Source: Clostridiales bacterium
Lineage (GTDB): Bacteria > Bacillota > Clostridia > Lachnospirales > Lachnospiraceae
Reading direction: 5' to 3'
Assembly (NCBI GenBank): GCA_019424245.1
Contig: JAHYZV010000002.1
Span: forward strand, 1 to 64,000
Length of the DNA stretch: 64,000 nucleotides
In this document: positions 37,752 to 46,501 of the stretch, piece by piece
Numbering within the stretch: position 1 is the first letter of the stretch
Layout: each line of letters opens with the position of its first letter
Position numbers and translations under genes: made by a program
The notes under the pieces: generated by a model
The model's database searches: none
What the model was told of the DNA's origin: nothing
Seen by the model: the letters and a program-made list of their open reading frames with translations, nothing else

Positions 37752-37794
37752 GTTATAGTCTTTATTGTTAGCAATGTAAAGAGGTGAGTGCTAA
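37752..37794 (-). promoter_or_regulatory. hsp20 promoter with CIRCE-type operator
   Basis: On the minus strand TTTACA (37775-37780) and TATAAC (37752-37757) are 17 bases apart. Overlapping the -35 is TTAGCAATG-N9-GAGTGCTAA (37768-37794). One arm matches the CIRCE consensus exactly and the other has two mismatches. The spacing of nine is exact. HrcA is the known CIRCE repressor; hrcA is not in this window. Confidence 0.75.
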
Positions 37795-37823
37795 AGTTTA
37801 TAATTTGTTAATAATTAAGATGC

Positions 37824-38037
37824 CAGGGTCAAAATATGAGCATAAAAATGGGATGATAATCTAACAATATGCGAACATTGGATATGAGGCTATGTGCCAG
37901 TAGTACATGTTTATACAAGCAGCTTTGTATATGTTAATTTATATACGGCTCTTTGTATATGCTGATTTATATACGGCAGTTCACATCAGCTGCATATTGT
38001 GGTATGCTTTTATCAAAATCGTGTTTTTTTGACCAAG
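37824..38037. repeat. Degenerate second copy of the inverted-repeat element
   Basis: The left end CCAGGGTCAAAA joins directly to TATGAGCATAAAAATGGG, so the stretch equivalent to 28121-28179 (first hairpin) is missing. The GATGATAAT hairpin and ATATGCGAA-ATTGG are kept with mutations. The right end TATCAAAATCG…TTTTTTGACC (38011-38033) matches the element at 28.1 kb. Between them about 120 bases are unrelated and include the 28-bp repeats. This is good evidence for a dispersed family. Confidence 0.7.
37923..37978. repeat. Two tandem 28-bp repeats
   Basis: Units 37923-37950 and 37951-37978 differ at only three positions. Each contains an internal GTATAT…ATATAC inverted repeat and could fold into a small hairpin. 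Confidence 0.8.
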
Positions 38038-38131
38038 ACATATATTTCTATTCATCTAGGGATTTGATGTCTGTATGCTGCCAGTCAGGCCAATGACAGC
38101 AGATTTTCACATATGGCAGATGGGGGTAATT

Positions 38132-38560
38132 ATGAAAAATATCAAACAAGTGAAAACAGTTATAATATCAATAATTATGGTTATTATAGCATATGGAATT
38201 ATGCAATATATGGGAATAACCTGCCCTATAAAATATATAACAGGAATATCCTGTGCTGGCTGCGGTATGACACGGGCGTGGATTGCTTTACTTCATTTTG
38301 ATATTAATACCGCATTTATGTACCATCCACTTTTTTTCCTTCCACCAGTTGCACTTATAATATTCCTGCTAAGAAAAAAGCTTAACAAAAAGCTGTATTA
38401 TACGCTTTTTGCAATCATTCTTGCCGCATTTATAATTGTATACATATATAGACTATTTAACTGCCACGATGGTATTGTTGTATTCGAGCCACAGAATAAC
38501 ATAATACACCGCATATTTGATAAGATAACAATAAAAAAGCAGCCCGCACTTTTTAACTAA
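38132..38560 (+). CDS. DUF2752 membrane protein
   Basis: A 142-residue protein with about three membrane segments (VIISIIMVIIAYGIMQYM; HPLFFLPPVALIIFLL; LFAIILAAFIIVYIY). The family hallmark is CPIKYITGISCAGCGMTRAW at about residues 31-50, with a Cys pair in CAGC. DUF2752 has no established role. The ATG at 38132 has GGGGGT five bases upstream; the frame is open 19 codons more without a site. Its stop codon lies only three bases from the end of the IS3 relic. Confidence 0.85.
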   Translation: MKNIKQVKTVIISIIMVIIAYGIMQYMGITCPIKYITGISCAGCGMTRAWIALLHFDINTAFMYHPLFFLPPVALIIFLLRKKLNKKLYYTLFAIILAAFIIVYIYRLFNCHDGIVVFEPQNNIIHRIFDKITIKKQPALFN

Positions 38561-39023
38561 TGCGATATGTACCCAAAATCCTGGACACATATTTATAAGT
38601 TAGGCGGACATCATGGATGCTTCTCTGTATTTTACTGGAGGCATCCATTTTTTTTGCCTGAATCCTTTTGTTATTATAATAATCAATATATTCATCTATA
38701 GCAACTGCAAATTCTTCAAAGGATGCATAGTCTTTTTCGAATCCATAATACATTTCTGTTTTTATTCTTCCAAAGAATGTTTCCATGATGCAGTTATCGT
38801 AACAATTCCCTTTTCTAGACATAGATTGAATTATTCCATGTTCCTGTAGCCGTTTTCGAAAATAAACATGTTGATATTGCCATCCTTGGTCTGAATGGAA
38901 AATCAAACCTTTTAGTTGATATCCTTTTTCTCTGAGTTCTTTGATAAGCGCTGCTTTTTCGCCTTGAGTAGTGCAGCTTCATAGTTCGACTGCCTTTCGT
39001 TTGAATTCGTAACTGTAACGCAT
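38553..39023 (-). pseudogene. IS3-family transposase relic with two internal deletions
   Basis: Reading from 39023: 14 codons of an OrfA start (MRYSYEFKRKAVEL, then TGA at 38979-38981). In another frame follows TTQGEKAALIKELREKGYQL, the start region of OrfB. That is fused directly to its C-terminal part from about 38912 (IFHSDQGWQYQ, with the second Asp; NCYDNCIMETFFGRIKTEM, with the catalytic Glu). Most of OrfA and the first catalytic Asp are gone, so it cannot transpose itself. The remaining 117-codon reading frame is not functional. Confidence 0.88.
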
Positions 39024-39068
39024 AAAAATACCCCTTTCACTGGATGTCCAGTAAAAGGGGGACATATC
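38564..39068 (-). mobile_element. Internally deleted IS3-family element (505 bp)
   Basis: Imperfect 24-bp terminal inverted repeats match at 18 positions: left GATATGTACCC…CTGGACA (38564-38587), right the complement of GATATGTCCCC…CTGGACA (39045-39068). Next to the right end a strong hairpin (CCCCTTT…AAAGGGG, 39031-39060) with a T-rich tail on the minus strand looks like the transcription-blocking structure seen at IS ends. No clear target-site duplication was found. Confidence 0.8.
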
Positions 39069-39179
39069 AAAACAATGTCTATATAATATGTAGTCAAATG
39101 TTGCTACCATATGCTGCTTATTATATAGAGTCTGTTTAAGGCGGCGGTTTTTTTATTCTGATATACTCACATTTTCAAA

Positions 39180-40823
39180 CTAAGCTCTGCGCTTCTTTCC
39201 TGCTGCAAATATAACTAATCCGCTGGCCAATAATAATCCTGCCATTATAGCTGCAACTCGCATCATAGTATCACCTGTCTGAGGTGTGCTTACATTACTA
39301 TTACTATTGCTATCGCTGTTAGTATTTTCTGCTGCATCTGTTGCTGTTGTTGTATCCTCAGTGCTGTTGTTAACTGAAGCCTTTACCATAACCTTAACTA
39401 CTGTCTTGTTACCTGCTTCATCCTCTGCAACAACAACCTGCTGTCCATCACTTACTGTAAGAGTATACTTTCCATCTTCTGCTGTTAATGCCTCTCCGTT
39501 CACAGTTACGCTCTTAAGATTAGCATCTTCAACTGTAAATGTTACTGAGTCTGTGTACTCAGCACCATCTTCAATACCACTGATAACTGGCGCTTCCTTG
39601 TCTGCATTAAGTGAAATAGCGTCTAATGGAATTCTTGTATATTCTACATATTCCTTACTTGTTGCATATGAAATATAAAGATAATCGCCTATAACAACTG
39701 ACTTAGGGTAATGGAAACCTAATCTCTTGGCTTTACCTGTATACTTTAACTCTGGGAACTCATCATGAGTACGAAGTACATATGCTGTATCAAATGTCTT
39801 GCCATCTGAGCTTAATGTGATTGTCAAAGGCCATCTGCCTTTATTATTAACTGAACATCCAACAAGGTAAGCTGTTCCATCTGGAAGATTACCTGCACTC
39901 TGCTTTGCACGGCAGTCCGGCATATTAGTACTTACTGTTTCGCTCCATGTTTCACCCTGGTCCGTACTTATTGCTGCAAGTCTTACAAAAGAGCTTTTCT
40001 GGTCTCTGAAAGTCATAACAATAGTTCCATCTTCATTGACAAATAAGCTTGGTTCCATCTCTCTTGAAGTTGTTGCACCTTCGCCCTGTTCCATGCAGGT
40101 ATACTGTGCCTTAACCCAGTCTTTAGTACCTGATGGGTCATCTGTATATATTGGATATGCAAAAAGTCCTGGCTGGAAATGAGCTGCATTAACTATTCTT
40201 CCACTTGCAAGTACATGTGGGTCCTGTTCTATAATACCTTCCATAGGTGTTCCATCTTTCATTAATACCGGCTTCATCTCTGACCAGTGTTCACCATCTG
40301 TTGACTCTACATAATATGCAAAACCACCTCTTGGTGTGGTATCTGAATACCATACATTAATATATGATACAAGTGTATCACCACTTACAAACCATCCACC
40401 TGATGAACAATATCCATTATCTATTGTAGGAACAAGCACTTTAGGTTCGCTCCATGTAGCTCCATTATCATCACTTACGCTATATGCAACCCACGTATCT
40501 TCTGCATCTTCATCCTTTGCTGAACTCTGCCACTGTGTATACAGCTTTCCCTTGAATTCAGTCATAACAACACCATTGCAGTAATGGTCTGTATCATCTG
40601 TTGCTGTAAATACTGTAACAGTTTCTGCTCCTTCAATCTTAGAAAGTCCTAAATCTGACTCTGTCTTAGTCTGGTCAAATAAACCATCTGTAACAACAAA
40701 TGGCTGTTCAGCAGTACCTGGGACTGTACTCTGCTCACCCGCAAATACAGAACCAATGCCTGTATTCATCGAAACAATAAGTGATAACGCACTTATTGCA
40801 GCTACTATTGACTTCTTTTTCAT
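39180..40823 (-). CDS. Surface sialidase-like (BNR repeat) protein with sorting signal
   Basis: A 547-residue secreted protein: signal peptide at residues 1-27 (cleavage after VFA), a beta-propeller of about 400 residues with Asp-box motifs (SVSDDNGATWSE, STDQGETWSE, and STDGEHWSE), and an Ig-like domain (APVISGIEDGAEYTDSVTFT). A Ser/Thr/Asn-rich linker, STPQTGD, a membrane helix and KKRRA end it, the layout of a sortase substrate. Asp boxes suggest an exo-sialidase fold, but the Arg triad and catalytic Asp cannot be assigned by eye. The start at 40823 has AGGAG six bases upstream. Confidence 0.82.
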   Translation of the reverse strand: MKKKSIVAAISALSLIVSMNTGIGSVFAGEQSTVPGTAEQPFVVTDGLFDQTKTESDLGLSKIEGAETVTVFTATDDTDHYCNGVVMTEFKGKLYTQWQSSAKDEDAEDTWVAYSVSDDNGATWSEPKVLVPTIDNGYCSSGGWFVSGDTLVSYINVWYSDTTPRGGFAYYVESTDGEHWSEMKPVLMKDGTPMEGIIEQDPHVLASGRIVNAAHFQPGLFAYPIYTDDPSGTKDWVKAQYTCMEQGEGATTSREMEPSLFVNEDGTIVMTFRDQKSSFVRLAAISTDQGETWSETVSTNMPDCRAKQSAGNLPDGTAYLVGCSVNNKGRWPLTITLSSDGKTFDTAYVLRTHDEFPELKYTGKAKRLGFHYPKSVVIGDYLYISYATSKEYVEYTRIPLDAISLNADKEAPVISGIEDGAEYTDSVTFTVEDANLKSVTVNGEALTAEDGKYTLTVSDGQQVVVAEDEAGNKTVVKVMVKASVNNSTEDTTTATDAAENTNSDSNSNSNVSTPQTGDTMMRVAAIMAGLLLASGLVIFAAGKKRRA

Positions 40824-41065
40824 AATATTTCTCCTGTAGTTCAATTAATTAAACTAATCTTAAAGTTATAAATGTTAACTAGTTATTTATAAAAACTGTG
40901 CACACGTTCTTATCTGTATTGTACTTATTTCAACACATTCAGTTATTAGATATTAACTCTTTAGAGGCATAATGTCAACCATATTGCAATAAGTTTACTA
41001 AAAACATTTTATAAAAGTCCCATAGTGCGCCGGCTGCTTTTTATTACGTTTTTATATGTTGCAGA

Positions 41066-42229
41066 TTAATCTACAAAATCTGTATGTCTTGTTATATATT
41101 TAAGAAGTCTTACCTGTCCCCATGATGAATATATACCACAGGTTATCAGGCTTAGAAGTGCTATAATAATATACTCTCCAAGAAAGCCCAATCCAGTACC
41201 ACTAAATACAAGCCTTCTGTTATTAATATTCTGATGCTTAACGTCCCATCTCTGTATCATACATACTGCCCAAGGTGTTGCTATGCCACATGTTACACAG
41301 GTAAGAATTCCTCCAAGAACAGCATAACCAATATACTCAAAGCTGTTACCATCAAAGTATGAACTGCTTTCATTAGGAACTACTGCTTCACCATCAATAT
41401 ATGTATGCTTCATCTCCCACTTTCTAAGAGCTACATACATAAAGAAGCTATATATACCACAGGTTACTAATGTCAAAAGCTCCCACACTATCCAATGTCC
41501 AAGAAGTGAAGCTCCAGTTCCATCGAAGGTTAATCTTCTGCCATTAATAACTGTATGACTGAGCTTCCAGCTATATATCTTGCATATAATCCATGGTGCT
41601 GCTATGCCACATGTCACTACACAGATTAAGGTTCCTAATATAGTATATCCAAATAACTCTGCTCCGCTTCCATCAAAGTATGACATCTCAGGATTAATAA
41701 CCTCTGTCTTTTCCAAGTCCTTTGTTGTTGGATTCTTAGCCCTATAATCCTCATAATATTTCTTATATACATCAAATGCTCCACTCAGGTTAAATGGTGT
41801 ATCCATTGGATTAGCTGCAATGGTAATTCTTGCAAGAAGCTCTACTCCTGCAACTACTGAAATAATTCCAAAGAGCCAGCCAAGTACACCTACATGAAAT
41901 GCTATTCCGATACATGAAATTGCTGAGCATATAACTGCTGCTGGTGCTATCCAGGTATTCACCTTACTCGTATCCTTTGTCTTAAGTGCAACATAAACAA
42001 GACCTGCTGCTGCACCGATAGAGCCAGCACAAAAAATAATTCTTAGTAACCCCACCAGGATGTTGCGTATAATATATCCTACTGCAAACCATCCAAAAAA
42101 CATTGATAATACAACGCCTACAATGCTTGTTACAATAGACATTCCTATTGGAAAGAATGCTGCAACAGGCGCATATCTTTCAATATTGTCTAATGTCAGA
42201 TACTTTTTCCAGTCAAACTTTTCATTCAT
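41066..42229 (-). CDS. DUF898-like multi-repeat membrane protein
   Basis: A 387-residue membrane protein. The first 160 residues have about four membrane segments. The C-terminal 200 residues consist of four internal repeats of about 50 residues: YFDGSGAELFGYTILG…LICVVTCGIAAPW, FDGTGASLLGHWIV…LVTCGIYSFF, YFDGNSFEYIGYAVLG…VTCGIATPW and FSGTGLGFLGEYII…LITCGIYSSW. The motif F-D-G-x-G and the T-C-G-I doublets are like DUF898/DUF6693. Function is unknown. It is alone in its transcription unit. Confidence 0.8.
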   Translation of the reverse strand: MNEKFDWKKYLTLDNIERYAPVAAFFPIGMSIVTSIVGVVLSMFFGWFAVGYIIRNILVGLLRIIFCAGSIGAAAGLVYVALKTKDTSKVNTWIAPAAVICSAISCIGIAFHVGVLGWLFGIISVVAGVELLARITIAANPMDTPFNLSGAFDVYKKYYEDYRAKNPTTKDLEKTEVINPEMSYFDGSGAELFGYTILGTLICVVTCGIAAPWIICKIYSWKLSHTVINGRRLTFDGTGASLLGHWIVWELLTLVTCGIYSFFMYVALRKWEMKHTYIDGEAVVPNESSSYFDGNSFEYIGYAVLGGILTCVTCGIATPWAVCMIQRWDVKHQNINNRRLVFSGTGLGFLGEYIIIALLSLITCGIYSSWGQVRLLKYITRHTDFVD

Positions 42230-42284
42230 CTTTTTCTCTCCCATTTAATTACTTTGTAAAACAATATGTATCATATCTGATATT

Positions 42285-42470
42285 ATACACTTTATCTTTA
42301 GTATACTTTAATATTGTTATCCTTGGTATCCTTGTCTTTAGTATATTAGCTTCAGCTATATTTTCTTTGGTATATTAACTTTAAGTGTATTTTTCTTTAG
42401 TAATTTTAACTTTAAATGTATTTTCTTTAGTGTATTAAATTAAAATCCCTTTAGCTTTAGTGTATTTTTG
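42285..42470. repeat. Degenerate AT-rich tandem repeats
   Basis: Units resembling CTTTAGTGTATT(A)ACTTTAA recur about six to eight times with variable spacing in the gap between the divergent DUF898-like gene and the MCP gene. From 42471 to 42668 nothing else is seen except two small inverted repeats (CCGTGCACGG and AACATT..GGAA with TTCC..TGTT, 42580-42640). Confidence 0.7.
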
Positions 42471-42668
42471 TTTTACATTCTAATAATATCAATATATTGA
42501 AGATAATGCAATGCTAAATATAAATTTTTTCTTAATTTTATAAACTTTTTTGTTCTTAAAATGCTATTTACATAGTGTATGCCGTGCACGGTGCAGGTAA
42601 CATTTTGGAAGTAATAACATTTCCAATGTTCATATGTGCAATGGCAATAGTGAATTATAATAAAAATA

Positions 42669-42696
42669 TTGTTAAATAATTGCAAAGTGATATAAT
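42669..42696 (+). promoter_or_regulatory. Probable promoter of MCP-binding protein operon
   Basis: TTGTTA (42669-42674) and a perfect TATAAT (42691-42696) are 16 bases apart, about 60 bases before the MCP start. This is sigma-A type; no flagellar sigma-28 motif is visible. Confidence 0.6.
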
Positions 42697-42759
42697 AAAT
42701 ATAGTGTATTTGCGTGAAAATTATATACAATTGAATACATAAGAAAGGGGTTTGTAACT

Positions 42760-44742
42760 ATGAAGAAACAAAGGAAACTATCAATCAAAGCCAGGCTTTT
42801 AGGAAGTATAATGCCAGTTGTTATTGCTATCGTAGCAGTACTTGTGCTTATTGCTTATCAGGCATCAGCAGGCATAATTGAAGATTATTCACAGAATTTG
42901 CTGGAGTCATCGGTAAGTAACCAGTCATCTAAGATAGAAGCCTGGTTAAGTGAGAATCTTGCTTCTTTCCAGATGGCAAAGACCACAATAGAAAATCTTC
43001 ACCCAGATGATACACAGTTAAAGGCTATTCTTGATGGATATTATAACTATAATGATAATTATCCAGATGGTTTATATGTATCTGACTCTAATGGTAATCT
43101 TATAAAGGCAGATAAGTCAACTAAGAAGGAGAGCAATCCTGTACAGAGCACATGGTATAAGGAAGGTCTTACAAGGGTTAATATGGCTGTTGGTTCGGCA
43201 TATAAGAACGCTGAGGGGGTTAATGTAATTAGTGCTTCAGGTATTCTTAATGACGGAACTGATAATATAAGGGTAATATCAGCAGATATGACACTTGACC
43301 GAATTACTATAATTGTTAATTCTTTTATTGATATGGATAATGCAGAGGCATTTCTTGTTGATAAGAATACAGGAGTTATACTTGCTGATAGAGAATCTTC
43401 ATTAATATCACAGAAGCTTGGTGCTTCTGGACAGAGTGAATATTATCAGAAGGTAGCAGGCCAATTTAATTCAAATGATTATGATTCCGCAACTATTGAT
43501 GGCAATATGACGGTATTTAAGGAGGTCGATGGTACTGACTGGGTATTAGTATCATATATTCCCAAGAGTATTGTACTTGCAAAGCTTATACGTTTAAGAA
43601 CTATTATGATAATTGTAGGAATTGTATGTATAATGGTTCTTTGTATTCTTGTTGAAAGAATGACTAATGTGGTAGTTAAGCCAGTAAAGAATATGACTAA
43701 AGCTATCACACAGATGGCTTCTGGCGATTTTACTGTATCAGTTAATGTTAAGGGCAATGATGAGATTGCGGTTATGGGACAGAGCATACAGAAGTTTATT
43801 CAGGCTATGCGCCAGATGATATCCCAGATTGGTGATGTATCTGTACGATTAAAGGAGCAGGCAGTCTCAAGCAAGAATATATCAGGCGAGATGAATACTG
43901 CGGCAGATATACAGTCCAAGTCGATGCATGAACTTAACGATACAGTTGACCAGTTATCAGTGTCAGTTAATGAGATAGCAGAAAATGTTACACAGCTTGC
44001 AGGTGTTGCTGCAGAAACTAAGAACGATGGCGACTCAGTTGATATTAAAATGCGTGAGACAGTTGAAGTATCCGAAAAAGGACGAATGGATATGGAACAC
44101 GTCAGCGAAGCACTTAACAATATTGAGTTATCAATAAGAAGTCTTGAGGAAGCTGTTAATAAAGTTGGCTCGGCTTCTAAGGAAATAGTCGATATTATTA
44201 AGCTTATAGGTGATATAGCTGATGAAACTAACCTCTTATCACTTAATGCATCTATTGAAGCAGCAAGAGCAGGAGAAGCAGGAAGAGGCTTTGCAGTTGT
44301 TGCTTCTGAGATAGGTTCACTTGCAAAGAACAGTACAGAGTCTGTAGGACACATTACACAGCTTATCACAGAGATTAACAAGCTTGTTGAAGATGCTGTA
44401 AGTCAGGCTGGGGACAGTGTTGGAGAGATTGGTGACAGTGCAGTATTAATTCATACAGCAGTAGATACATTTAATACAATATTCAATAATATTAAGGCAA
44501 CCAATCAACTTATGGCAAATGTTGTTGAGAAGATTGGACATGTTGATGAAGTTGCTACTAATGTTGCCGCTATATGTGAGGAACAGGCTGCAAGCTCAGA
44601 TGAGATTATGGCAACATCTGAGTCAATGTTAGGACAGGCTGATAATATTTCTAAAAACAGTGGACAGGTGGAAATCTCAGCAGAAGAATTAGCAGCTTCG
44701 GCAGAACAGCTTTCTAATCAGGTACAGCAGTTTCATATATAG
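42760..44742 (+). CDS. Methyl-accepting chemotaxis protein
   Basis: A 660-residue transmembrane receptor. TM1 at about residues 16-38, an extracellular dCache-like sensor (about 40-275; NLLESSVSNQSSKIEAWLSE … WVLVSYIPKS), TM2 about 280-302, HAMP to about 355 (VVKPVKNMTKAITQMASGDF) and a signalling domain with the hairpin tip TNLLSLNASIEAARAGEAGR. It should send signals to CheA through CheW. AAAGGGG lies a few bases before ATG. A binding-protein gene begins 33 bases after its stop, suggesting ligand delivery by that lipoprotein. Confidence 0.94.
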   Translation: MKKQRKLSIKARLLGSIMPVVIAIVAVLVLIAYQASAGIIEDYSQNLLESSVSNQSSKIEAWLSENLASFQMAKTTIENLHPDDTQLKAILDGYYNYNDNYPDGLYVSDSNGNLIKADKSTKKESNPVQSTWYKEGLTRVNMAVGSAYKNAEGVNVISASGILNDGTDNIRVISADMTLDRITIIVNSFIDMDNAEAFLVDKNTGVILADRESSLISQKLGASGQSEYYQKVAGQFNSNDYDSATIDGNMTVFKEVDGTDWVLVSYIPKSIVLAKLIRLRTIMIIVGIVCIMVLCILVERMTNVVVKPVKNMTKAITQMASGDFTVSVNVKGNDEIAVMGQSIQKFIQAMRQMISQIGDVSVRLKEQAVSSKNISGEMNTAADIQSKSMHELNDTVDQLSVSVNEIAENVTQLAGVAAETKNDGDSVDIKMRETVEVSEKGRMDMEHVSEALNNIELSIRSLEEAVNKVGSASKEIVDIIKLIGDIADETNLLSLNASIEAARAGEAGRGFAVVASEIGSLAKNSTESVGHITQLITEINKLVEDAVSQAGDSVGEIGDSAVLIHTAVDTFNTIFNNIKATNQLMANVVEKIGHVDEVATNVAAICEEQAASSDEIMATSESMLGQADNISKNSGQVEISAEELAASAEQLSNQVQQFHI

Positions 44743-44775
44743 AGAAGATAAAATGTCCGGAAAAGAGGTTATAGA

Positions 44776-45753
44776 ATGAAGAAAAGGTTATGTTTATTAA
44801 TATGTCTGGTAATGCTTGTATTAGGTGTTGCCGGCTGTGGCACTGGTACTAATACATCTTCAACAGGCAGTAAGGGCAGTGTAAAAATGTTAATGACGCT
44901 GGCACAGGCTGATACATTTAGAACACAGTTAGTTAATAAAGCAAAAGAAACAGCACAGGAAAATAATACACAGCTTGATATATTAGATGCCAATAATTCA
45001 ATTGAAAAGCAGGTTGAGCATATTAAGAAAGCCGTTTCAGAGAATTATGATGTAATTCTTTGTAATATGGTAGATAAGGATACTTCATTAGAGCTTGAAG
45101 CTCTCGCAGGAGATATTCCTATTGTATTCTTTAATGTATCACCAGATGAATCAAGACTTAAAGCTGGCAAATATATGTATGTTGGCTCAGATGAGTACAC
45201 CGCAGGACAGTTTCAGGCAGAATATGTGCTTGATAAGTTAAAATCATCATCAGAAATTAATGTTGCTATAATTAAAGGACCATCAAGCCATTCAGCAACT
45301 AAGGGAAGAACTAAAGCTGTTAAAGAGATACTTAACGCTTCTGGAAAGAAGATTAATTATGTATTTGAAGACCACGCTGACTGGGAACAGTCAAAAGCAG
45401 AGGAAATGTTTAATATATTCTTAAAGACTAACCAGAAATGTGATGTTGTTATATGTAACAATGATACTATGGCACTTGGTATAGTAGATGCGTGCCGTAA
45501 GGCAGGGAAGGGTAATATATTAATTCTTGGTATCGATGCGACAATCGATGGCTGTAAGGCAATAGAAGCAGGAACAATGTCATTTACAGTATACCAGTCT
45601 GCTGACGGACAGGGAAAGAGGCTTATAGAAGCAGCTATTGCACTCGGAACAAGAAGCAGTACGAGTGGCATTGAAGGAATATCAGATGACGGCTTATATG
45701 TATGGGTACCATTTGAGAAGGTAGATTCAACTAATGTATCAAAGTATAAGTAG
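44776..45753 (+). CDS. Sugar-type substrate-binding lipoprotein
   Basis: A 325-residue type-1 periplasmic binding protein (RbsB-like). A lipoprotein signal LICLVMLVLGVAGCGTGTN places Cys at about residue 21. The two lobes are seen in MLMTLAQADTFRTQLVNKAK, IVFFNVSPDESR, NVAIIKGPSSHSATKGRTKA and DVVICNNDTMALGIVDACRK. No ABC permease or ATPase is adjacent, so it may serve only the neighbouring MCP as a chemoreception partner. The ligand is unknown. A strong terminator-like hairpin follows. Confidence 0.88.
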   Translation: MKKRLCLLICLVMLVLGVAGCGTGTNTSSTGSKGSVKMLMTLAQADTFRTQLVNKAKETAQENNTQLDILDANNSIEKQVEHIKKAVSENYDVILCNMVDKDTSLELEALAGDIPIVFFNVSPDESRLKAGKYMYVGSDEYTAGQFQAEYVLDKLKSSSEINVAIIKGPSSHSATKGRTKAVKEILNASGKKINYVFEDHADWEQSKAEEMFNIFLKTNQKCDVVICNNDTMALGIVDACRKAGKGNILILGIDATIDGCKAIEAGTMSFTVYQSADGQGKRLIEAAIALGTRSSTSGIEGISDDGLYVWVPFEKVDSTNVSKYK

Positions 45754-45835
45754 TAAAAGTAATAATCAATAAGTAATAAGAGTAATAAGTGATAAAAAAT
45801 ATAAGTGATAAAAGTAATAAGTGATAAACCGGGGG
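45754..45835. repeat. Degenerate AAGTAATAAGTGATAAA repeats
   Basis: Short imperfect repeats built on AGTAATAAGTGATAAA follow the binding-protein stop codon, four to five units. They are low complexity and could be replication slippage products. Confidence 0.75.
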
Positions 45836-45868
45836 ATTTGCTGGTTATAATTTATAGTTGATATAATA

Positions 45869-45905
45869 AAATGCGTGGCATAGTTAATATCTATGGCACG
45901 CATTT
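45869..45905 (+). terminator. Rho-independent terminator-like hairpin after the MCP operon
   Basis: 15-base arms (45869-45883 and 45891-45905; AAATGCGTG…CACGCATTT) pair with one mismatch around a 7-base loop, with a weak T-rich tail. It closes the MCP-binding-protein unit. Confidence 0.75.
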
Positions 45906-46020
45906 CATATATTCTTTATAATTATTCTTGATAAATTTTCTAATTCCCCTTAATTCACGTTCATTTAATTGACATTACTTTTCAATGGTCATATCTGCAT
46001 TATCCGCTACATCTTTTACG

Positions 46021-46293
46021 CTAAGCTGCATCATATATCTTAACCTCCCTGATTGGCTTTAAGAATGTTTCTGTATCATAATATAACATATCGAGTATTG
46101 GAATTAAGTCAATGTATTCTTCTACTTCAGACATTTCCTTATACTTTGCCATCACAACCAGGTATCCGTTATCCCACTCAATGATTTTCGTATATTTCTC
46201 CAATTTATCAGAAGTGACAAAACGAATTCTTTGATTATCATATTCAAAAATCGTATATTTCCCATCATTAGTCAAAACCGCATAATCTTTCAT
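46021..46293 (-). CDS. Small hypothetical protein
   Basis: A 90-residue acidic protein (DYAVLTNDGKYTIFEYDNQR … RFVTSDKLEKYTKIIEWDNG) with beta-strand-like hydrophobic alternation and a C-terminal ETFLKPIREVKIYDAA. GGAGTGA lies before the ATG, supporting translation. It is not recognised. It is the first gene on the left side of the accessory island. Toxin or antitoxin roles are possible but unsupported. Confidence 0.5.
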   Translation of the reverse strand: MKDYAVLTNDGKYTIFEYDNQRIRFVTSDKLEKYTKIIEWDNGYLVVMAKYKEMSEVEEYIDLIPILDMLYYDTETFLKPIREVKIYDAA

Positions 46294-46356
46294 TTAAATC
46301 ACTCCAATCCACTAATCCTTCTTTACACTATATTATAATAATATCACAGTTTTCAA

Positions 46357-46391
46357 AAAAACACCCAAGAACAAAAAGTCCTTAGGTGTAA
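46357..46391 (-). terminator. Terminator-like hairpin
   Basis: Minus-strand stem ACACC…GGTGT (with AAG/CTT inner pairing and two bulges, 46363-46391) followed by seven T (46357-46363). It lies upstream of the small gene at 46021 and probably stops minus-strand transcription coming from the island. Confidence 0.6.
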
Positions 46392-46501
46392 CATACTTTT
46401 CTGAAACATTCTGAGACGTTCTAAATTGTGATAATTCTTTTTCAAAAAATTTATTATCGTTTTGAGAGCGTGAAAAGCCCATATATTGGGGATTTGTGTC
46501 T

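Noticed and set aside
38540..39080. Target-site duplication of the IS3 relic
   Set aside because: Flanking bases on the two sides do not match at three or four positions for any plausible end.
42285..42470. CRISPR-like repeats before the MCP gene
   Set aside because: The units are degenerate and irregularly spaced, with no distinct spacers.
45900..46300. Direct repeat of the rpsI 3' end marking the far edge of the island
   Set aside because: I looked for a match to the rpsI terminal bases here and found none by eye.
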